64,000 nucleotides of DNA from Shinisaurus crocodilurus (taxonomy: Eukaryota; Chordata; Lepidosauria; Squamata; Shinisauridae), in NCBI GenBank assembly GCA_021292165.1, contig JAHFWL010001011.1, forward strand, positions 1 to 64,000. The letters run 5' to 3'. The notes under the pieces were generated by a model, which did no database searches, was not told where the DNA came from, and was given only the letters and a program-made list of their open reading frames with translations. Shown piece by piece: positions 40,600 to 53,269 of the stretch. The position numbers and the translations under genes were made by a program. Every line of letters begins with the position of its first letter. The first letter of the stretch is position 1.

Positions 40600-42240
40600 G
40601 CATAGAAGAAAGCGGAGGCTTTTGAATGCGATGAACCAAACCAAGAAAAAACAATCAGTATAGTTCATGTTCCTTTCGGTCACACATGGAAAGGAGCTGG
40701 TTGCAATGACATGTTATCCGGAACATGGACATACTGCCCAAAATGGTAGCCCTGGGTCGACATCCCTTCTTCCCTATAACTTGCAGTAAGTTATGCACTC
40801 ATGTTCTGCTGTCATTCCAGTGAGCAGTTCCCTGACCCTGTCAGTGTGAGCGCATGAAGTGGATAGAAAGGAAAGGAGGTTCACAGTCTTATGGGGTGTC
40901 TTATGATACAGTTCAGTTGTACCACACATTACAGAGAGGAATGGGGAACTCAGCAGGAGGCTGTCGGGTGATGGCTACCTCACATTCTTTTTTATAATGC
41001 GTCGTTCTGCCTGGATCGATTGCCTGCCCCGTTGCAGGGGGGGGGGATAAGTCACTGCCCATGCCAAATTATCTAAAAGGTGTGACAAGCAGCTGAGCTT
41101 GTGAATTTGTTGTGTGTTACGTCTGAGGTGACACAGGGTGAGAGGAACATTTCATCTATGGTGTTTTGTCTGTTACAGCTTATATTCACACATGCAAGCC
41201 ACTACCTCATGCTGCAGTGGTCGAGTGATGAGCATGCGTGTGTGAACCAGCTCTCAGAGGAATTACTACCAATAATTGTGATGAGGCAATCATACTTCCC
41301 ATATTAAACCCAAGGATGCAAAAAGGATAACACTGGCTGCTGACAACTGAAGTAGATCCCCTTTGACAGTTTTGGGGTGTCTTTAATTATATAATGGTGA
41401 ATGAGCCAACCTACTTTGATCCCATGCTGAGGTTTTATATGCAGTTAAAACAAGTACCTCTTTCCCCTTTAAGACAAACCCCACATAGATCTTATTTAGT
41501 TACCGGCAGGTAGCTGGGTACTGCATATATCTTGTTTCATTTCCTGAGTTCTCATGTATAATTCCTGACTGTAAATACTTAAAAAGTGGGCAGTTTTGGA
41601 CAAAAAGTATGGCTTTGGGGAGATGTGTTTGCTTTTGCTAGAAAAAAAAAGTCAATGTCATTGTGGGCAAACAAAAATAAAGGAAAGCTAGAAAATCAAA
41701 AAGAAATCAAGGCTCCTTAACTTTGTAGGTGACCATCTGAGATCCAATGAAGTTAAGTGATATAATATTCCGTCTCTACATAAATATCTCAACTTTTCTT
41801 TTCTTTCTTTCTTTCTTTTTAAAAAAAGCACACTAATGCATACATTCACAGACTTATTTGGTGCAGCATACTCTGCCTGTTAAAACAATTTCACAGTGAG
41901 GTGAGTGCCATGGAGGAGATGCATGCGCTCATAATTGGTTTTCACATTTCTGGAAGGCTGTGTGCAAGGTAGAATCCCAACATATTAAAGAGAGGTTTTG
42001 CACCTATTGTATATGTATATGTTTATGTATATGTATATGCATATATGAACAACAAAGTCCTTGCTATAGGCTTGAATAGCTAATCACCAGTTTATGTCAA
42101 CTGAAACAACTGCATATGGCTTCTCTGTTTAACCTTGCCTCCATTTTCCCCTTCTTCCTCTGTTTTTCCCCGCTGTATTGAATTTTAAATTGTAAGCTTC
42201 TTGGGGCAGGAGCCTGGGCCATGCACACTGATGGCATCAT
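40600..42240. other. FREM1 upstream region, no gene seen
   Basis: No coding homology. It has a G-run at 41038, a (TATG)-type repeat at about 42010-42045 and otherwise unnamed sequence. Confidence 0.45.
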
Positions 42241-42246
42241 CTTCAT

Positions 42247-42411
42247 CCTGTGGCTCATGCTGGCTCAGCTTGTCTGAGCGTGGAAAGCTAAGCAGGGTCA
42301 GGCCTGGTTATTACTTGGATGGGAGACCCCTCCTCTAGTTTCCTGCATTGAGCAGGGGGTTGGACTCGATGGCCTTGTAGGCTCCTTCCAACTCTATGAT
42401 CTATGAAATCT
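42247..42411 (+). mobile_element. 5S-rRNA-headed SINE with CR1-like tail
   Basis: ctgtggctcatgctggctca, ggaaagctaagcagggtcag, ttattacttggatgggagac, gttggactcgatggccttgt and ccttccaactctatgatcta: the cleanest plus-strand copy. Confidence 0.9.
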
Positions 42412-43211
42412 ATAATCATCACAACAGCAAGAACAACAACATCAATGTCAGTTCATCATGTGGACCACTTCCCCTTATAAAATCAGATACACTGGTAGGC
42501 AAAAGTAGCTTGAGTTTTAATAGATGCCAGTTTATGATACAACTTCCAATCAGCTGAAGGAAGTAAGGGAAGACTAACAGAAGTGCTTGTGCTGAGCTGA
42601 GTCTGGTCTTTTGGAAAGGCATTGTACAATATAAAATGAATGGAAAAGCACAGAATCCTGTCCATGGACTTACAGTCTTATAAAACAAAGCAAAGAACCA
42701 GACCTGTGAGCAAAAGTGAAAGGGTAAGGGAAAGCAATGGAGGAAGAAACATACTAAAGGCTAAAGTGAAGGAAAATAATTTTGAATAAGCTTAGCACAA
42801 CACAGATATGGTTTAAGAGAAATGACTGAACTCCGAGTCTAATCGGCTGCTTGATCCTCAAAATAACAACAACAACATAAAAAATGGTTTGACAAGAGTG
42901 TACAGACACACCCCACAACCTGCCATGCAGATTTGCTCCCACCCTGACTCCCACCCTGTCCTTAGATTTGCACAATGATACTTCCACAGAAACAGAACCC
43001 TGCCCCATGCTATACATTTGAATTTTTATACTGATATAGAGGGCCAAGGTGTTGAAGAGAAGGAGCATCTGGATTATGCTGGATCCACTGGCTTTTGTTT
43101 GTTTGTTTGTTTGTTTTAATGGCAAAGATAGCACAAAGAAGGAATTTGGTGGAAGCAGAGGCATACAACATCAGTAGTTGAATGTGAGTCCCTGCCAGGG
43201 AAGGCTTAGAG

Positions 43212-44322
43212 CAGGGGTGTTGACTGAGGCCCTTTCGGCCTGAAGGCCAGATTCAGTTTCAGATTAGCTCTCAGGGGGTGCTGGGAGGCCTGCCCTTTCT
43301 TTAGAGAGGCCAGTGCAAATAGTAAGCTGACTGTAGAAATAATTTTCCTAGTAGAAGTAGACATAAAATACTCCCCGGGCCAGATGGCTCCTTTCCTTAT
43401 CTTAGAGAGTTACCGCAGCGTGTCCTCAAGGCCATTTGTCCAGGGAGAGGAGATTGTAAGAAGAATTTACAGCCGGGGCCCCTTAAGATGGCCAGAGAGA
43501 TTTACAGCTGAGACCCATTAGTTGAGATCTTGGGCAATGAGGTAATTGAGCATGGCCAGAGTGCCCCGGATTGGCCAGAGACGATTAGGCCATGGTCTGG
43601 GGGGGGGGGGACATAGGAACGTCCATTCAGGGACTCTGTGTCTTCTTTTTTGGCCCAGTACGGCGAAGGGTGGGTAGGGCTGCTGTCAAGGCAGGGCCCT
43701 GTGGAGATCGACCCCCTGGCGGAGTGGACTGCCCTGGGTATGCGTAGGTGAAGTAGCTTTGTTGTTTTGGTAGCTCTGCTGTGTGTATCAAAGTACCTCT
43801 GTGTTTGTTCCCTTTCTTTCCTTTTCCCACCTCCTATTTTACCTATTCCCCTTTTAATCCTAATAAATTTACCTTGTTTTAATCCTAAAGAGTGTGAGCA
43901 GTTTTCTCTATTGATTCAGTGCTAAATCCAGTACCTTGGCCAAGGGCAGAAGCTCTGTAATTGCTGGGCCTCAAGGCAATCAAAGAGAAGGGGAAGAATT
44001 TGTTGCCCCACTCCCTTTGCCCTGGGGTAAGAGAACCGGTGGGAGTTCTTCACAGGTGCATTCCAGTGGTGTGCAGGACCCAAGGCAAAAGGTGCCGGGC
44101 CAAAGTAACAAAAATATTTTAGTTTAAAGCTCTTACTGCCGGCAACTAAGCCTTAGGGGAGGCATTTCGACCTTTTAAAAGGGGGGTGGGGAGGAAACTG
44201 TGCAAAAGCCTGGAAACCACCAAACAGTTGGTGATCTGAGGAAAGGGGCGTAGCTAACTGGGGAACCCCAGAGAGTTAGATTAGGACCCCAGGCAGGCCA
44301 GATTTGAGGTTCAATAGCCCTG
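43212..44322 (+). mobile_element. hAT MITE (family M1) split by an LTR-like insertion, 8-bp TSD
   Basis: TSD gcttagag is perfect at 43204-43211 and 44323-44330. Left end caggggtgttgactg, right end ggttcaatagccctg. M1 landmarks stop at about 43290 and resume at about 44045 (gtgcattccagtggtg), leaving about 750 bp of foreign sequence. Confidence 0.85.
43290..44045 (+). mobile_element. Solo-LTR-like insertion
   Basis: The sequence foreign to the MITE has a poly-A signal (aataaa at 43862) followed about 30 bp later by agagtgtgagcag, and a pyrimidine stretch before it. These fit an LTR retroelement LTR in plus orientation. There is a candidate short direct repeat cagg at the junctions, but exact TG...CA ends and a primer site were not fixed. 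It has no open frame of note. It could also be another DNA element. Confidence 0.4.
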
Positions 44323-44924
44323 GCTTAGAGGATTCTTCAGTCGGGACTCTAGAGAAAAACTTTATTTTCTCTTGCCAACAAGAGCAGAAGAGCAATAGGA
44401 AACTCCTCACTCCACCTAGCTAAATCCAGTGCCCCCTAGTGACTAAACTACATAATGAAACTTTCCACATAGTCGGCCTGTCCCCACTGCAGCTCACTTG
44501 AACAAATCTTGATACTGCATACTCCTCCCCTCCTTGTCATCTCCTAAGCAAGGCCGATACAGAGAAGCCTGTGCTGCCCAAGCCGGAAGCCTGGGCTCCA
44601 TCATGTTTCCATGCTGGCTGCATTCACTAAGGCTCTTTTTCTGATCCTTTCAGGATTAGACCTCATAGTAAGCCCACCCTGAACAGCTCCCTTTTCAAAA
44701 GTGACTGCAGAAGCTAGACTAGAATAAGCTAACTTGTGCGCACGCAAAACCAAGTTTGCATTTAAAAGCTATAAAGTAGAGAGGTGTTCACAAGAACACT
44801 CCTCAACACGCACCGAGGGGTTGTGGGGTCATGCTCAGAGGCCATGTTGCCCTACCACCAATGCACGTTCTGGCCACACTACCACTGGCTGTGCATTCAG
44901 CACAGGTGAGAACATGCCCTATCC

Positions 44925-45476
44925 ATTTCCCAACTTGGTGCCCTCCAGATGTTTTCAATAGGGATGTCACCGCGAATATCAGGGGGCTGGAGCAAGGACG
45001 AAATCGGCCCCGATACTCGCGGGCTTACCTTGCCGCGCCAATCGGTCCGCTGCCACTCAGTCCGTGCCGTGCCGCCTGCGCGGGCTCCGTTGCGTCATTT
45101 CCAGCTGTGACACGACGGGCCCTGCACTGACGCGGCTGAACCCTGTTGCTGCAGTTTTGGCGTAGAAACCAGGGCAACAGGGCTTAACGGCCGTTTTAAC
45201 AGCCGGAAATGACACGACGGAGCCCGCGTGGGCGGCACGGCGAACCGAGCAGCGCAGAGAGCGGGCAGAGAGCCCCTCCACGCCGCGGAGAATTGGGCAT
45301 CGGCGGGGCTCTGTGGCGCGGAGAGCCAAGGCGATTCGGGGGGCCCTAATTAAGGTACGAAATCCACCACTAGTTTTCAACTACAACTCCCAGCATTTAT
45401 TACCATTGGCCATGCTGGTTGGGGGCTGATGGGGGTTTCCATCCAAAACATCTGGAGGGCCCCAGGTTGAGGAATG
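44925..45476. mobile_element. Palindromic MITE (family M3) hosting a GC-rich hAT
   Basis: Outer arms ggtgccctccagatgtttt and aaaacatctggagggcccc face each other. The right half (ctacaactcccagcatttat, ggccatgctggttggggg) is typical M3. It is interrupted by the 44959-45372 element. Confidence 0.7.
44959..45372. mobile_element. GC-rich element with 8-bp TSD, itself largely palindromic
   Basis: 414 bp flanked by perfect gttttcaa repeats (44951-44958, 45373-45380). Weak ends: tagggatgtcacc and ggtggatttcgt (inverted). Its inner arms, about 45053-45109 and 45198-45255, are inverted copies (ccgcctgcgcgggctccgtt versus cggagcccgcgtgggcggc). The segment accagggcaacagggctta is shared with the hAT at 57122. 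Confidence 0.7.
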
Positions 45477-45529
45477 CTGTTCTAGGCCAATCAGGATCCC
45501 CATGGATGCAGGGGGATGGCCAGCCTACA

Positions 45530-45990
45530 TGGCCACACAAACCGATCATGCAGTGGTGGCTGCAGGTTTTGGAGGGCCCTTGGGCAAGGCACCCTCAATG
45601 GGGATCCTCCTCCTCCGGTGAGCCTTCCTTCTCACTGCCACGGTCACCAGCTGTTATGGCTCTTCATCCTCTTTCTCATCATTGCTGCCACTTGCTTGCT
45701 TGACAGGCAGAGAGCCAGTGAGCAAGAAGGCCGTGGCATCTCCTGCTCCCCCGTCTCATCACCACCGTTGCCTGAACCAGAGCGAGAGGCAGGTGAACAA
45801 GCAGGTTGCAAGGGTGAAGAGGAGGGCCAACTCCAAAGAACTCTTGTCAGTGGGCCCCTGCTGGGATGTGGGCCCTTGGCAGGAGCCCAACGAGGCTTAC
45901 CCTTGACCCTGGCCCTGGGCTCATGCGTCCCTGAACACTTGAAGGGGGGTTGTTTGAACGCCCCCATGGGTGGCATGTAATTGATTCTGA
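45530..45990. repeat. Unclassified interspersed repeat (inverted relative to 1746-2010)
   Basis: gccagtgagcaagaaggccg, caggtgaacaagcaggttgc, gtcagtgggcccctgctggg and acccttgaccctggccctgg match 1746-2010 in reverse. Open frames here are repeat-derived. Confidence 0.5.
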
Positions 45991-46015
45991 CTCCTACAAA
46001 GCTCTTCCCTAGGGG

Positions 46016-46179
46016 CAGGACCGGTGCAAGGCAGTTTGGTACCCTAGGCAAGATCAGATGTTTAGCGTCCCCCCTCCCACTTGAGAGCGCTATATTTTTT
46101 TTCAAGGCGTTTCTGGCACCCCCTTTAGCCCTGCGCCCTAGGCGGCTGCCTAGTTGGCCTAATGGTAGCACCGGCCCTG
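46016..46179 (-). mobile_element. Short non-autonomous hAT (family M2)
   Basis: 164 bp. Ends caggaccggtgcaaggc and tagcaccggccctg. Flanks cctagggg (46008-46015) and cctagggt (46180-46187) match at 7 of 8. Inverted relative to 10736-10889. Confidence 0.86.
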
Positions 46180-47156
46180 CCTAGGGTGTGTGCATGGAGT
46201 CTTGTTTTGTTTGTTTTTTAAAGACTGTTTACAACCATTTTGTAGGGCATGCTTTGCCTGCTTTTTATACACACAACTCTTGTGAAAGAGCATTGATCCC
46301 CTTATCTTGCCTGTTGTCAACTTCATGTACTCAGGCAGTTAACTAACTGCTTATCTGAAAAATCAGAGGAAACACAGGGACAGTTTACCACCATCACAGC
46401 CAGCTTTTCAAAAGCCTTTGAAAGGCTGCCACAGGCATGACTGCAATAGTTGCAGCCTAACTAAGATGTTTCAATTAGGACGTTCCGAAGCCTCTTGAAT
46501 GTTGCCTATTCGGGTTTTTCACTTAGCTGAACAATAGGGCCCTAGATCCTTATCAAAAGGCTTGTGTTGTGCATCGTTCTGCTTAGAGGAGTTAACTACA
46601 TTACTGGTAATGGACAGCTAGATGCGGAGGGTGGTGTCATTGTGCACCTTTGGCTAAACACACCAGCCGAGTTCACACAATGCTTTAAACCTACCTCTGT
46701 GGGTTTAAAGTTGCCTGGGGGGCCCGGGTAATGATTGGGCACAGCAGGGTTCCCTAGCCATCTCCCCAACCCTCTTCCATCTCTTTCCTCATCGGTCCTC
46801 CTTCAGGTATCCCAGGGTGCACCTCAGGAGCACGGAGTTCCCCCCCTCCAAGCTGTCATCTGCACTAATCCCCCCCCCAGGCATTGGGGATTCCCTCTGG
46901 TTTTGCCACTTTCTGAGGTGCTATTGACTTGGGGTAAATGGCAAAACCAAGAGGACAATTGGGGCTTCCAGCACCCCCTAAAAACTCCAGGGATCCTGTG
47001 TCTAAGGAGGGTAATAAGGGGGTGTCCCTCAAAACACCCTTTTTTGCATTATCTTTGTGTGTTTTTTAGGGGGGCTTGTGCCTCTGGGTTATCCACACTT
47101 GGGACAGCGAGGGGAGACCAGGGGGACATGAGCCCCCCCAAAAAACCTGAAGATTC

Positions 47157-47365
47157 TGCTACAAAGGATGCTTTCCACTCCCTCCCAACCTTTTCTTTTT
47201 TAAAATGTAAAAGGACTAGGTAGCAGTGGGCTACAAATTTCCAATTTGGCAAGGACACTGTGTCCATTCAGACAAGTGCCCATGCTGAATTGGAACTTTG
47301 TAGCCCATTGCTAACTATTTCTGTTACATTTTTTAAAAAAGTTGGAAAGTGGAAAGCACCCTTTG
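47157..47365. repeat. Long imperfect palindrome
   Basis: gtagcagtgggctacaaatt / aactttgtagcccattgcta, and gcaaaggatgctttccact-like / agtggaaagcaccctttgct, form arms of about 100 bp around 47260. It is probably the core of a MITE whose outer parts reach back towards 46660. Confidence 0.65.
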
Positions 47366-47456
47366 CTAGACCCTTGGCAAGAGCGGCAGCCCTTTTTGAC
47401 CGCTCTTGCCAAGGGGCTCTGTGCCTTTTTGGCTTCTCAGTGAGTTAGCCTGTCAT

Positions 47457-47715
47457 CCGGGTTCAGACAACACGTTAAACCTACTAGAGAGGAGGAGGAG
47501 GAGGATTATGTAAGCTGCCTTGAGTTCCTCGCAGGAAAAAAGGCGGGGTATAAATGTAATAAATAAATAAATAAACCCTACTGCAAACCATGGCTTAGCA
47601 GGGTGGTTTATAAGCCACACCAGGTTAGCTTATAAACCACCACAAAGCGTTCAGACAACACACTAAGCCACTCTGCCTCTTAACTTACTGAGGTTTAGTG
47701 TGTTGTGTGAACCCA
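47457..47715. mobile_element. Palindromic element (gggttcagacaacac family) with inserted Sauria SINE 3' end
   Basis: gggttcagacaacacgttaa opens it and tgtgttgtgtgaaccc closes it. At 47488-47574 lies a 5'-truncated Sauria SINE (ggaggattatgtaagctgcc, caggaaaaaaggcggggtat, (aaat) tail) flanked by aaacctact and aaaccctact. Confidence 0.7.
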
Positions 47716-47959
47716 GTCAACATGGAAGGTAGTGAATTTCCAGCACACCATTGCGCTTCTGAGGAAGCGTTCGTTCTTCATGCAAGCCGATTGTGTGATT
47801 TACCCTCCAATGCACCCATCATTTAGCATATATTTGATGGTGCGCCACACCATTTGCAAGCCAGGGATTGGTCAAGCTATGGCCATTTCATTAATCAGGC
47901 TGGATTGTGCCCATTCGTGAGCTGAATATACCTACTAATGCTATTGTTTTCCACTGAAC

Positions 47960-48317
47960 CGGGAGTGGGGAACCTCTTTCAGCCTAAGGGTCAAAGTCAA
48001 TTTCAGAGAAGCTCTCCATAGGTGCATTCCAGTGGTGGGTGGGACCAAAGTCAAAGGGGTGGGACTAATGGCAAAAGGGGGTGGGGCCAAACATACAAAA
48101 AATACTAGCCTACTATAGCGTAAAGCCCTTAGTGCCAGTAATGAAGCCTTACGAGCGGTCTTTCAACCTTTTGGAATGGGGGAAAAATTGCACAAAGCTG
48201 GGAAACCACCAAACGCTCCGTGGTTAGTGGAAAGGGGGCATAGTCGTCCGGGGAACCACAGAGGGCTGGATTGGGCCCTCGAGGGTTGGATTTGCACCCT
48301 GGGCTTGAGGCTCCCTG
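47960..48317 (+). mobile_element. hAT-like MITE (family M1), 7-of-8 TSD
   Basis: Flanks cactgaac (47952-47959) and cactaaac (48318-48325). Left end cgggagtggggaacctcttt, right end gcttgaggctccctg. M1 landmarks cattccagtggtgggtggg and gaaaccaccaaacgctcc are present. Confidence 0.78.
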
Positions 48318-48329
48318 CACTAAACCACA

Positions 48330-51300
48330 GGGTTAACCTATATAAAATGGAAAACACATTTGGTAAATATCATTGTTCCAATCTCAGTTTTGGCTCAAAT
48401 ATAACCCAGAACTGTGACTGGAGTGATGATATTCATCATATTCCTTTTGGTTAAGACTATGGTTTACAGGGACAACACTCAGGTAAATTTGCAGGGATGG
48501 AGCTGATCAAACATTTGTAGAGAAAAATTTGAACAAAGTCTCCGTCTTTTAAAGAACTTTGCAATTCCTTTCCTTATTTAAGAAATGTAAAGTTATTCAG
48601 AGAAATCTGAACACAAGTAGAATATTATTTCCATATTGGGGGGGGGGGCTGTTCGTTTGTGTCCCAATATAAGTTTTGCCGAACAAACTGTTTTACAAAT
48701 GTCTGTTCTGCAGCGGCTTCTACTTCTCTCCTCCAGATGGCCTCTGCAAGTCACAAATCTCACTACTAAATTCTAAACTCTTGTTCCTCGGTGCAGTACA
48801 TCAAAGAAACATTATAATTCCAAGTTTTATCATTTTCCTTTCAGAATTGAGGAGAATATTTTAGAAAGGCTGCCCATGCAGTTTCTACTGAAACATGGTA
48901 GAAGAAAGAAATAGAAGTAGCTTGACAGGAAAAAATAGTCTTTTCAAATGGATAAAGTACTTTACAATCCATAGTGGCAAAAATCCTGTGCACAGTTTGT
49001 GTGCTGTGCAAATCCTAACCATGTTTACTCAGAAGTAAGCCCTACTGAGCTCAATGGGGCTTACTCCTTAATAAGTGTATTTAGGATTGAAACCCTAAAT
49101 CCCATTAAAATGTCAATGAGATCTTAAGCAATCTATGTGCTGGACTGTAGCCCATAATAATAATTTTAATAATATTTTAATAATGTGGAACAAGTTACTT
49201 CATAAGATATTTGATTAAGCTAAGGGAATTTGGCATCTTAAACAAAAGTCATGTTCTCTTATGTACATCTCACACATTGTCCTTTCTGTTTAATAGGTTG
49301 AGTCCTGTGGCTTCCAGAAATGTTTGTGAATGTTAAAAGAAGGAAATGTCTCTCTTTCATAATTCAATTATCTTCTTGCAAAAAAGTGTTTTTGACTACA
49401 CTTTATCATTCCCCCCCTTCCCTTATTAAATGACCCAGTAAGTTAAAAACTGTAAATATATTGTGGTGCCCTAAAAGATTACTAAGCATTTTGGGCAGCC
49501 TTTGAAACCCTGTTAAACAAAAAGACTGTTAGATACAGTCCCGCTCAGAGTTTTAGATATTTTGTGCCAAAATCAGTTTCTAAGCTTCGGTCACATGTAT
49601 GGTGAGGCTGGAAGTCCTGGTATTACATTTCCCAGGGCTCTGGGGCTTCTATTCAAAAACAGCATTTGTGACAGAGAAAGCAGGAAGATCTTGTCATGTG
49701 GGTTGCTGGAGACAGACTGGTCTGAATAGGATTTTGCCTTCTTACATAAACTAGTAAACCAAGAGAATTGATACAACAGGATAACATTAATTAATTGGAT
49801 CCCTTGATGATAATGCCAGAACTTGATGCTTTCCCCAATCACCAACTATACCCCATCCTAAGCAACTGCTTTCAGAATTCAGATACATGACTTAAAACCT
49901 CTACCTTTCTATGACAAGCATGGTCCTGGAAGCCCTGCAACATTCAAAACAAGACATTACATTTTCCTGCAAACATGAACTCTCTGTACCACCGCCCCAT
50001 TTATACATGAAACTATTAGGAAAGGGAATAGGGAAGAGTACTTACAGGTAAGAGTATTTCTTCAGTAGCTCCAGCAAAAGAAGACACTGTCTTGGGAAGG
50101 ATAATGAGAGTCACTGACCCAATAATCTCTGGTTTAAAGAACTTGCAAAATGAGAGAGAGGGGGAGAGAGGAAGAAATCCAAGGAGGTGGGGGTTGGGGG
50201 AGCTGAAATTCCAGTCTTTCTGGTCAGCTTGCTTGTATTTTTCTTTGTACTAAACATCCACATTAAAAAAGTCTCTCTGCCATAGCTGGCTGCTAGACAG
50301 CTGCTGCCTTGAAAACATCCAGAATACAAAAGCTTCAGTGCTCTCTACGATAAGGACATTCTAAAGATGCCTTCAACTGTTTACACTGAGCAATTATTTT
50401 TTGGCAGCCAGCCCCAGAACTTCCTTTTTTTCCTTCCTGCTTGTTGGCTGCCCCCGGGCCTACCTCTCTCCTACCCCACCACACACATGCTGCCAAATGG
50501 GGTATGCTCTCCCCCCCCCCACTGCCCCATTCACCACGTCTCTCCTAATTTTCTACCAATTCTGCCAGCTTATATCAACTGGAGTTCTACATTATACCTC
50601 ACTTCTTGGTTCAACAGCACGTTTTGAACTACGGAGGAGAATCTCTGAGCTGCCACCTGGCAACCTGATTTAAAATGGCAGCCACATAGTAGCCATAATG
50701 TGCAAACTGACCCTTAGGGCTTTGTACACGAGACATTTATTGTGCGCGCGTGATTTGTGGGGGCTTTACACGACGTCAGCATCCTCCAGGGCCTCTCCCG
50801 TGCTTTCCAAGCATTTCCCCACTGTTTTTTTAGAATAAGGATGTTGAGCTATTATTTAGCTATCCTGCTAAATCGCGCTAAAACAAGCATGTGTATTTCT
50901 GCAATTGCACTATAGCACAGCGCCACCTTGTGGTTGTGTAATAGAACATATAGGAAGGCAGAGAAAGAAAAACCCTGGGGGGGAAACCACGTGTAAAGGA
51001 CACTCTCTTACTCCTGCAAAGAAAACGGAAGAAAATGCCTCAGTAAAGCACCGGGTTATATGTCTCATGAAGAGAAGCCCTTAGTCTTGCTAGTCTAAAT
51101 GCTATTATCAGTAGCTGATCTCTGTACTGCAGATGGCTTCAAGAAGGAAAATATGTGAAGACTAAAATACTCATTTCACATCAAAAGCCTCTAAGCCAGA
51201 GTTGGAATCTAATGGAAGAACAGTATGAAAAGCTTATAGGATGGCCTCTTATAATCCTGTCAGAAATAAACAGAGGATTTGTCTCTAGACATTTTGAAGT

Positions 51301-53260
51301 CAGGCATCTTACCTCTGGGCTTTGCTAAAAAGCCATTGACTTAACTAGATATGCCTGCCTTTACACCTGGCGGGAACGACTTCCCACACACAGAATCAAA
51401 AGGAAACTGTTTCTTGAAGGAAAACAACTCATTAGAGCAAAGCAGATGTTCTTATTTTCATAAGGAACTATGTAATGACAGCATATGAAAACAAATTACG
51501 GTAAATACAGGATAGTCTAGCATTCAAGCAGGGTAAGAAAGTTACACCGATTGGACTGTACAGATGACAGAACTAGAAATAAAAGTGGACTTTGAAAGTA
51601 TTGTTATTAAGCGATTAAGGGTGCAATCCAGTGCATGTTTAGAAAGAAACGTGCATGCACATAGACCTTGAGGTATTTTTTGTGGATGTTGGCAATCATT
51701 CAAATAGTGATTTTGAGTGCAAGTGCATAACCTATCTTAATCCACCTGTCTGAAAAGAAGTCCCCAAAATGATTGTGTGAATTAAGCTGAGAGCAAAGCT
51801 ACATGTTCAGCAAAATCACATGGTAGAATTATTCCTGGATTGTACTACTTCAGACTGCACATTTTGAATCTCTCATGTGTAAAAAACAAAACAAAACCAA
51901 AAACCAAAAAAGCAAACAAAAATCTCCCTGCATGTAGAAAATTAGCACTTAAAATATGTTAGAGAAGAGGTTCTGAAACTGTGGTCCATAAGCTCCATTC
52001 AGGTGCTCCGCAGAAAAGTTGCAGAACAGTCAAGGATACCTGTACTTACCCTGTACTTGGTTATTTTGTTTGGAGGTTGATTTTGATCAGGGCCAGATTA
52101 TCAAACAGGCTAACAAGGCCCTGGCTGAGGGCCTATGACTGTCATAATACAGTGCTGGTGTGTCCTACTGATTTGTCCCTTAAAAAGCTTTGTAGCACAG
52201 GAGACTGAAGAGCCAGCACACTCAAGTCTGAAAAATTATTTGTTCTGAATTTCCTTGATGAAGGACCATTATACATAAAAGGGTCTAAAAACACATTGGA
52301 TTAATAAACAATTGTTCTCATCTACCCCATTTTTGTTGTTTTTAAAAATTTTGGTAGCCTTAAAAAGCTGACAAATATTATACCCAACTTCACAGAACTT
52401 TGCTCACAAAAACAGACACGTTCATTGCATTAGAAAGGCAACACTACAGCTATTAAAATATGAGTTATGCATGTGCTTTGATTTGTAGAATGAAAAGTTT
52501 ATTTAGTGGTCTGCTGAGACTCCCAGCAATTTCCAAGTGGTTTGCTGGGAGGTGGGGGGGGGGAGTGTGAGAACCACTCTGCTCACATTCAGCTCAAATT
52601 CAGCTGTGTAATAAGTTTCCAAAGTTTAGCCCTGTTTTAATGTGTGCATATATAATTGTCACTGCAGAAATAATGCCTTGGATTTCAGCATACTAACACT
52701 CCCACCTCCTGTCACTGCTGTAAATTATAGCGCTAGCTTTCTCGTCAGATCCATGGAAATATTTTCTTAACTGCAGAACGTATCAGCCTTCACGTCTACA
52801 GTATTCCGCATCTAACCCCTTGCAACGGGTGGTCTGTCTATATCACTCACTTCCCATGCTTTGACTCTGGGTTGTGTCTGTTTAACAATCAGCAAGTGTG
52901 CGCTGTCAAAGACAGTACATTTGCAAGAGAGAAGATAATATTTGACGCATCTGGCCTGGTTCAATATGCACTAGTGCAGGAAGCTCTGGTCATGTCCAGT
53001 ATGCACCATGGTGGGAGTGTTACTCTTTGCTTCCAATCCAACTAAAGTTAGTGGTGATTAGGGGTGCATCCAGACAGAGGGTGGTAGAGCCAACCATTGC
53101 TCTTCTGTTGGAAGCTGAAAGCACAATTCCCATTGACTATCCACACTTGTTCAGGGGGTCTAGTGCTTGTGAGATGCACTTGTGTCTAGTGCATCTTACT
53201 TTGTTCCATCCACGCAGTGGGTGTGACATCGCCGAGTGGCAATATTGTCCTCTCCCTTTC
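48330..53260. other. FREM1 upstream region, few repeats
   Basis: The longest repeat-poor stretch in the window. It contains a short palindromic MITE at 48985-49097 and homopolymer G runs at 48640 and 52553. The possible 5' exon at 50046-50340 is here. No coding homology was seen. It is the best place to look for FREM1 promoter and enhancer sequence. Confidence 0.45.
50046..50340 (-). other. Candidate FREM1 5' UTR exon / promoter-proximal region
   Basis: Minus-strand non-repetitive sequence ending in ttacct before a gtaagt donor at 50045. It contains a pyrimidine-rich stretch (ctctctccccctctctctc) and no recognisable mobile element. If it is an internal exon, its acceptor could be ccttcccaag (exon 50090-50046). 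If it is a first exon, the start is not visible. There is no TATA box or CpG island. This is speculative, based only on the donor and on lack of repeat content. Confidence 0.2.
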
Positions 53261-53269
53261 CCAATTTCT

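Noticed and set aside
45516..46184. Long ORFs on both strands near 45.5-46.2 kb
   Set aside because: The sequence is a dispersed repeat with copies at 1746 and 26030 plus an M2 hAT; no domain recognised.
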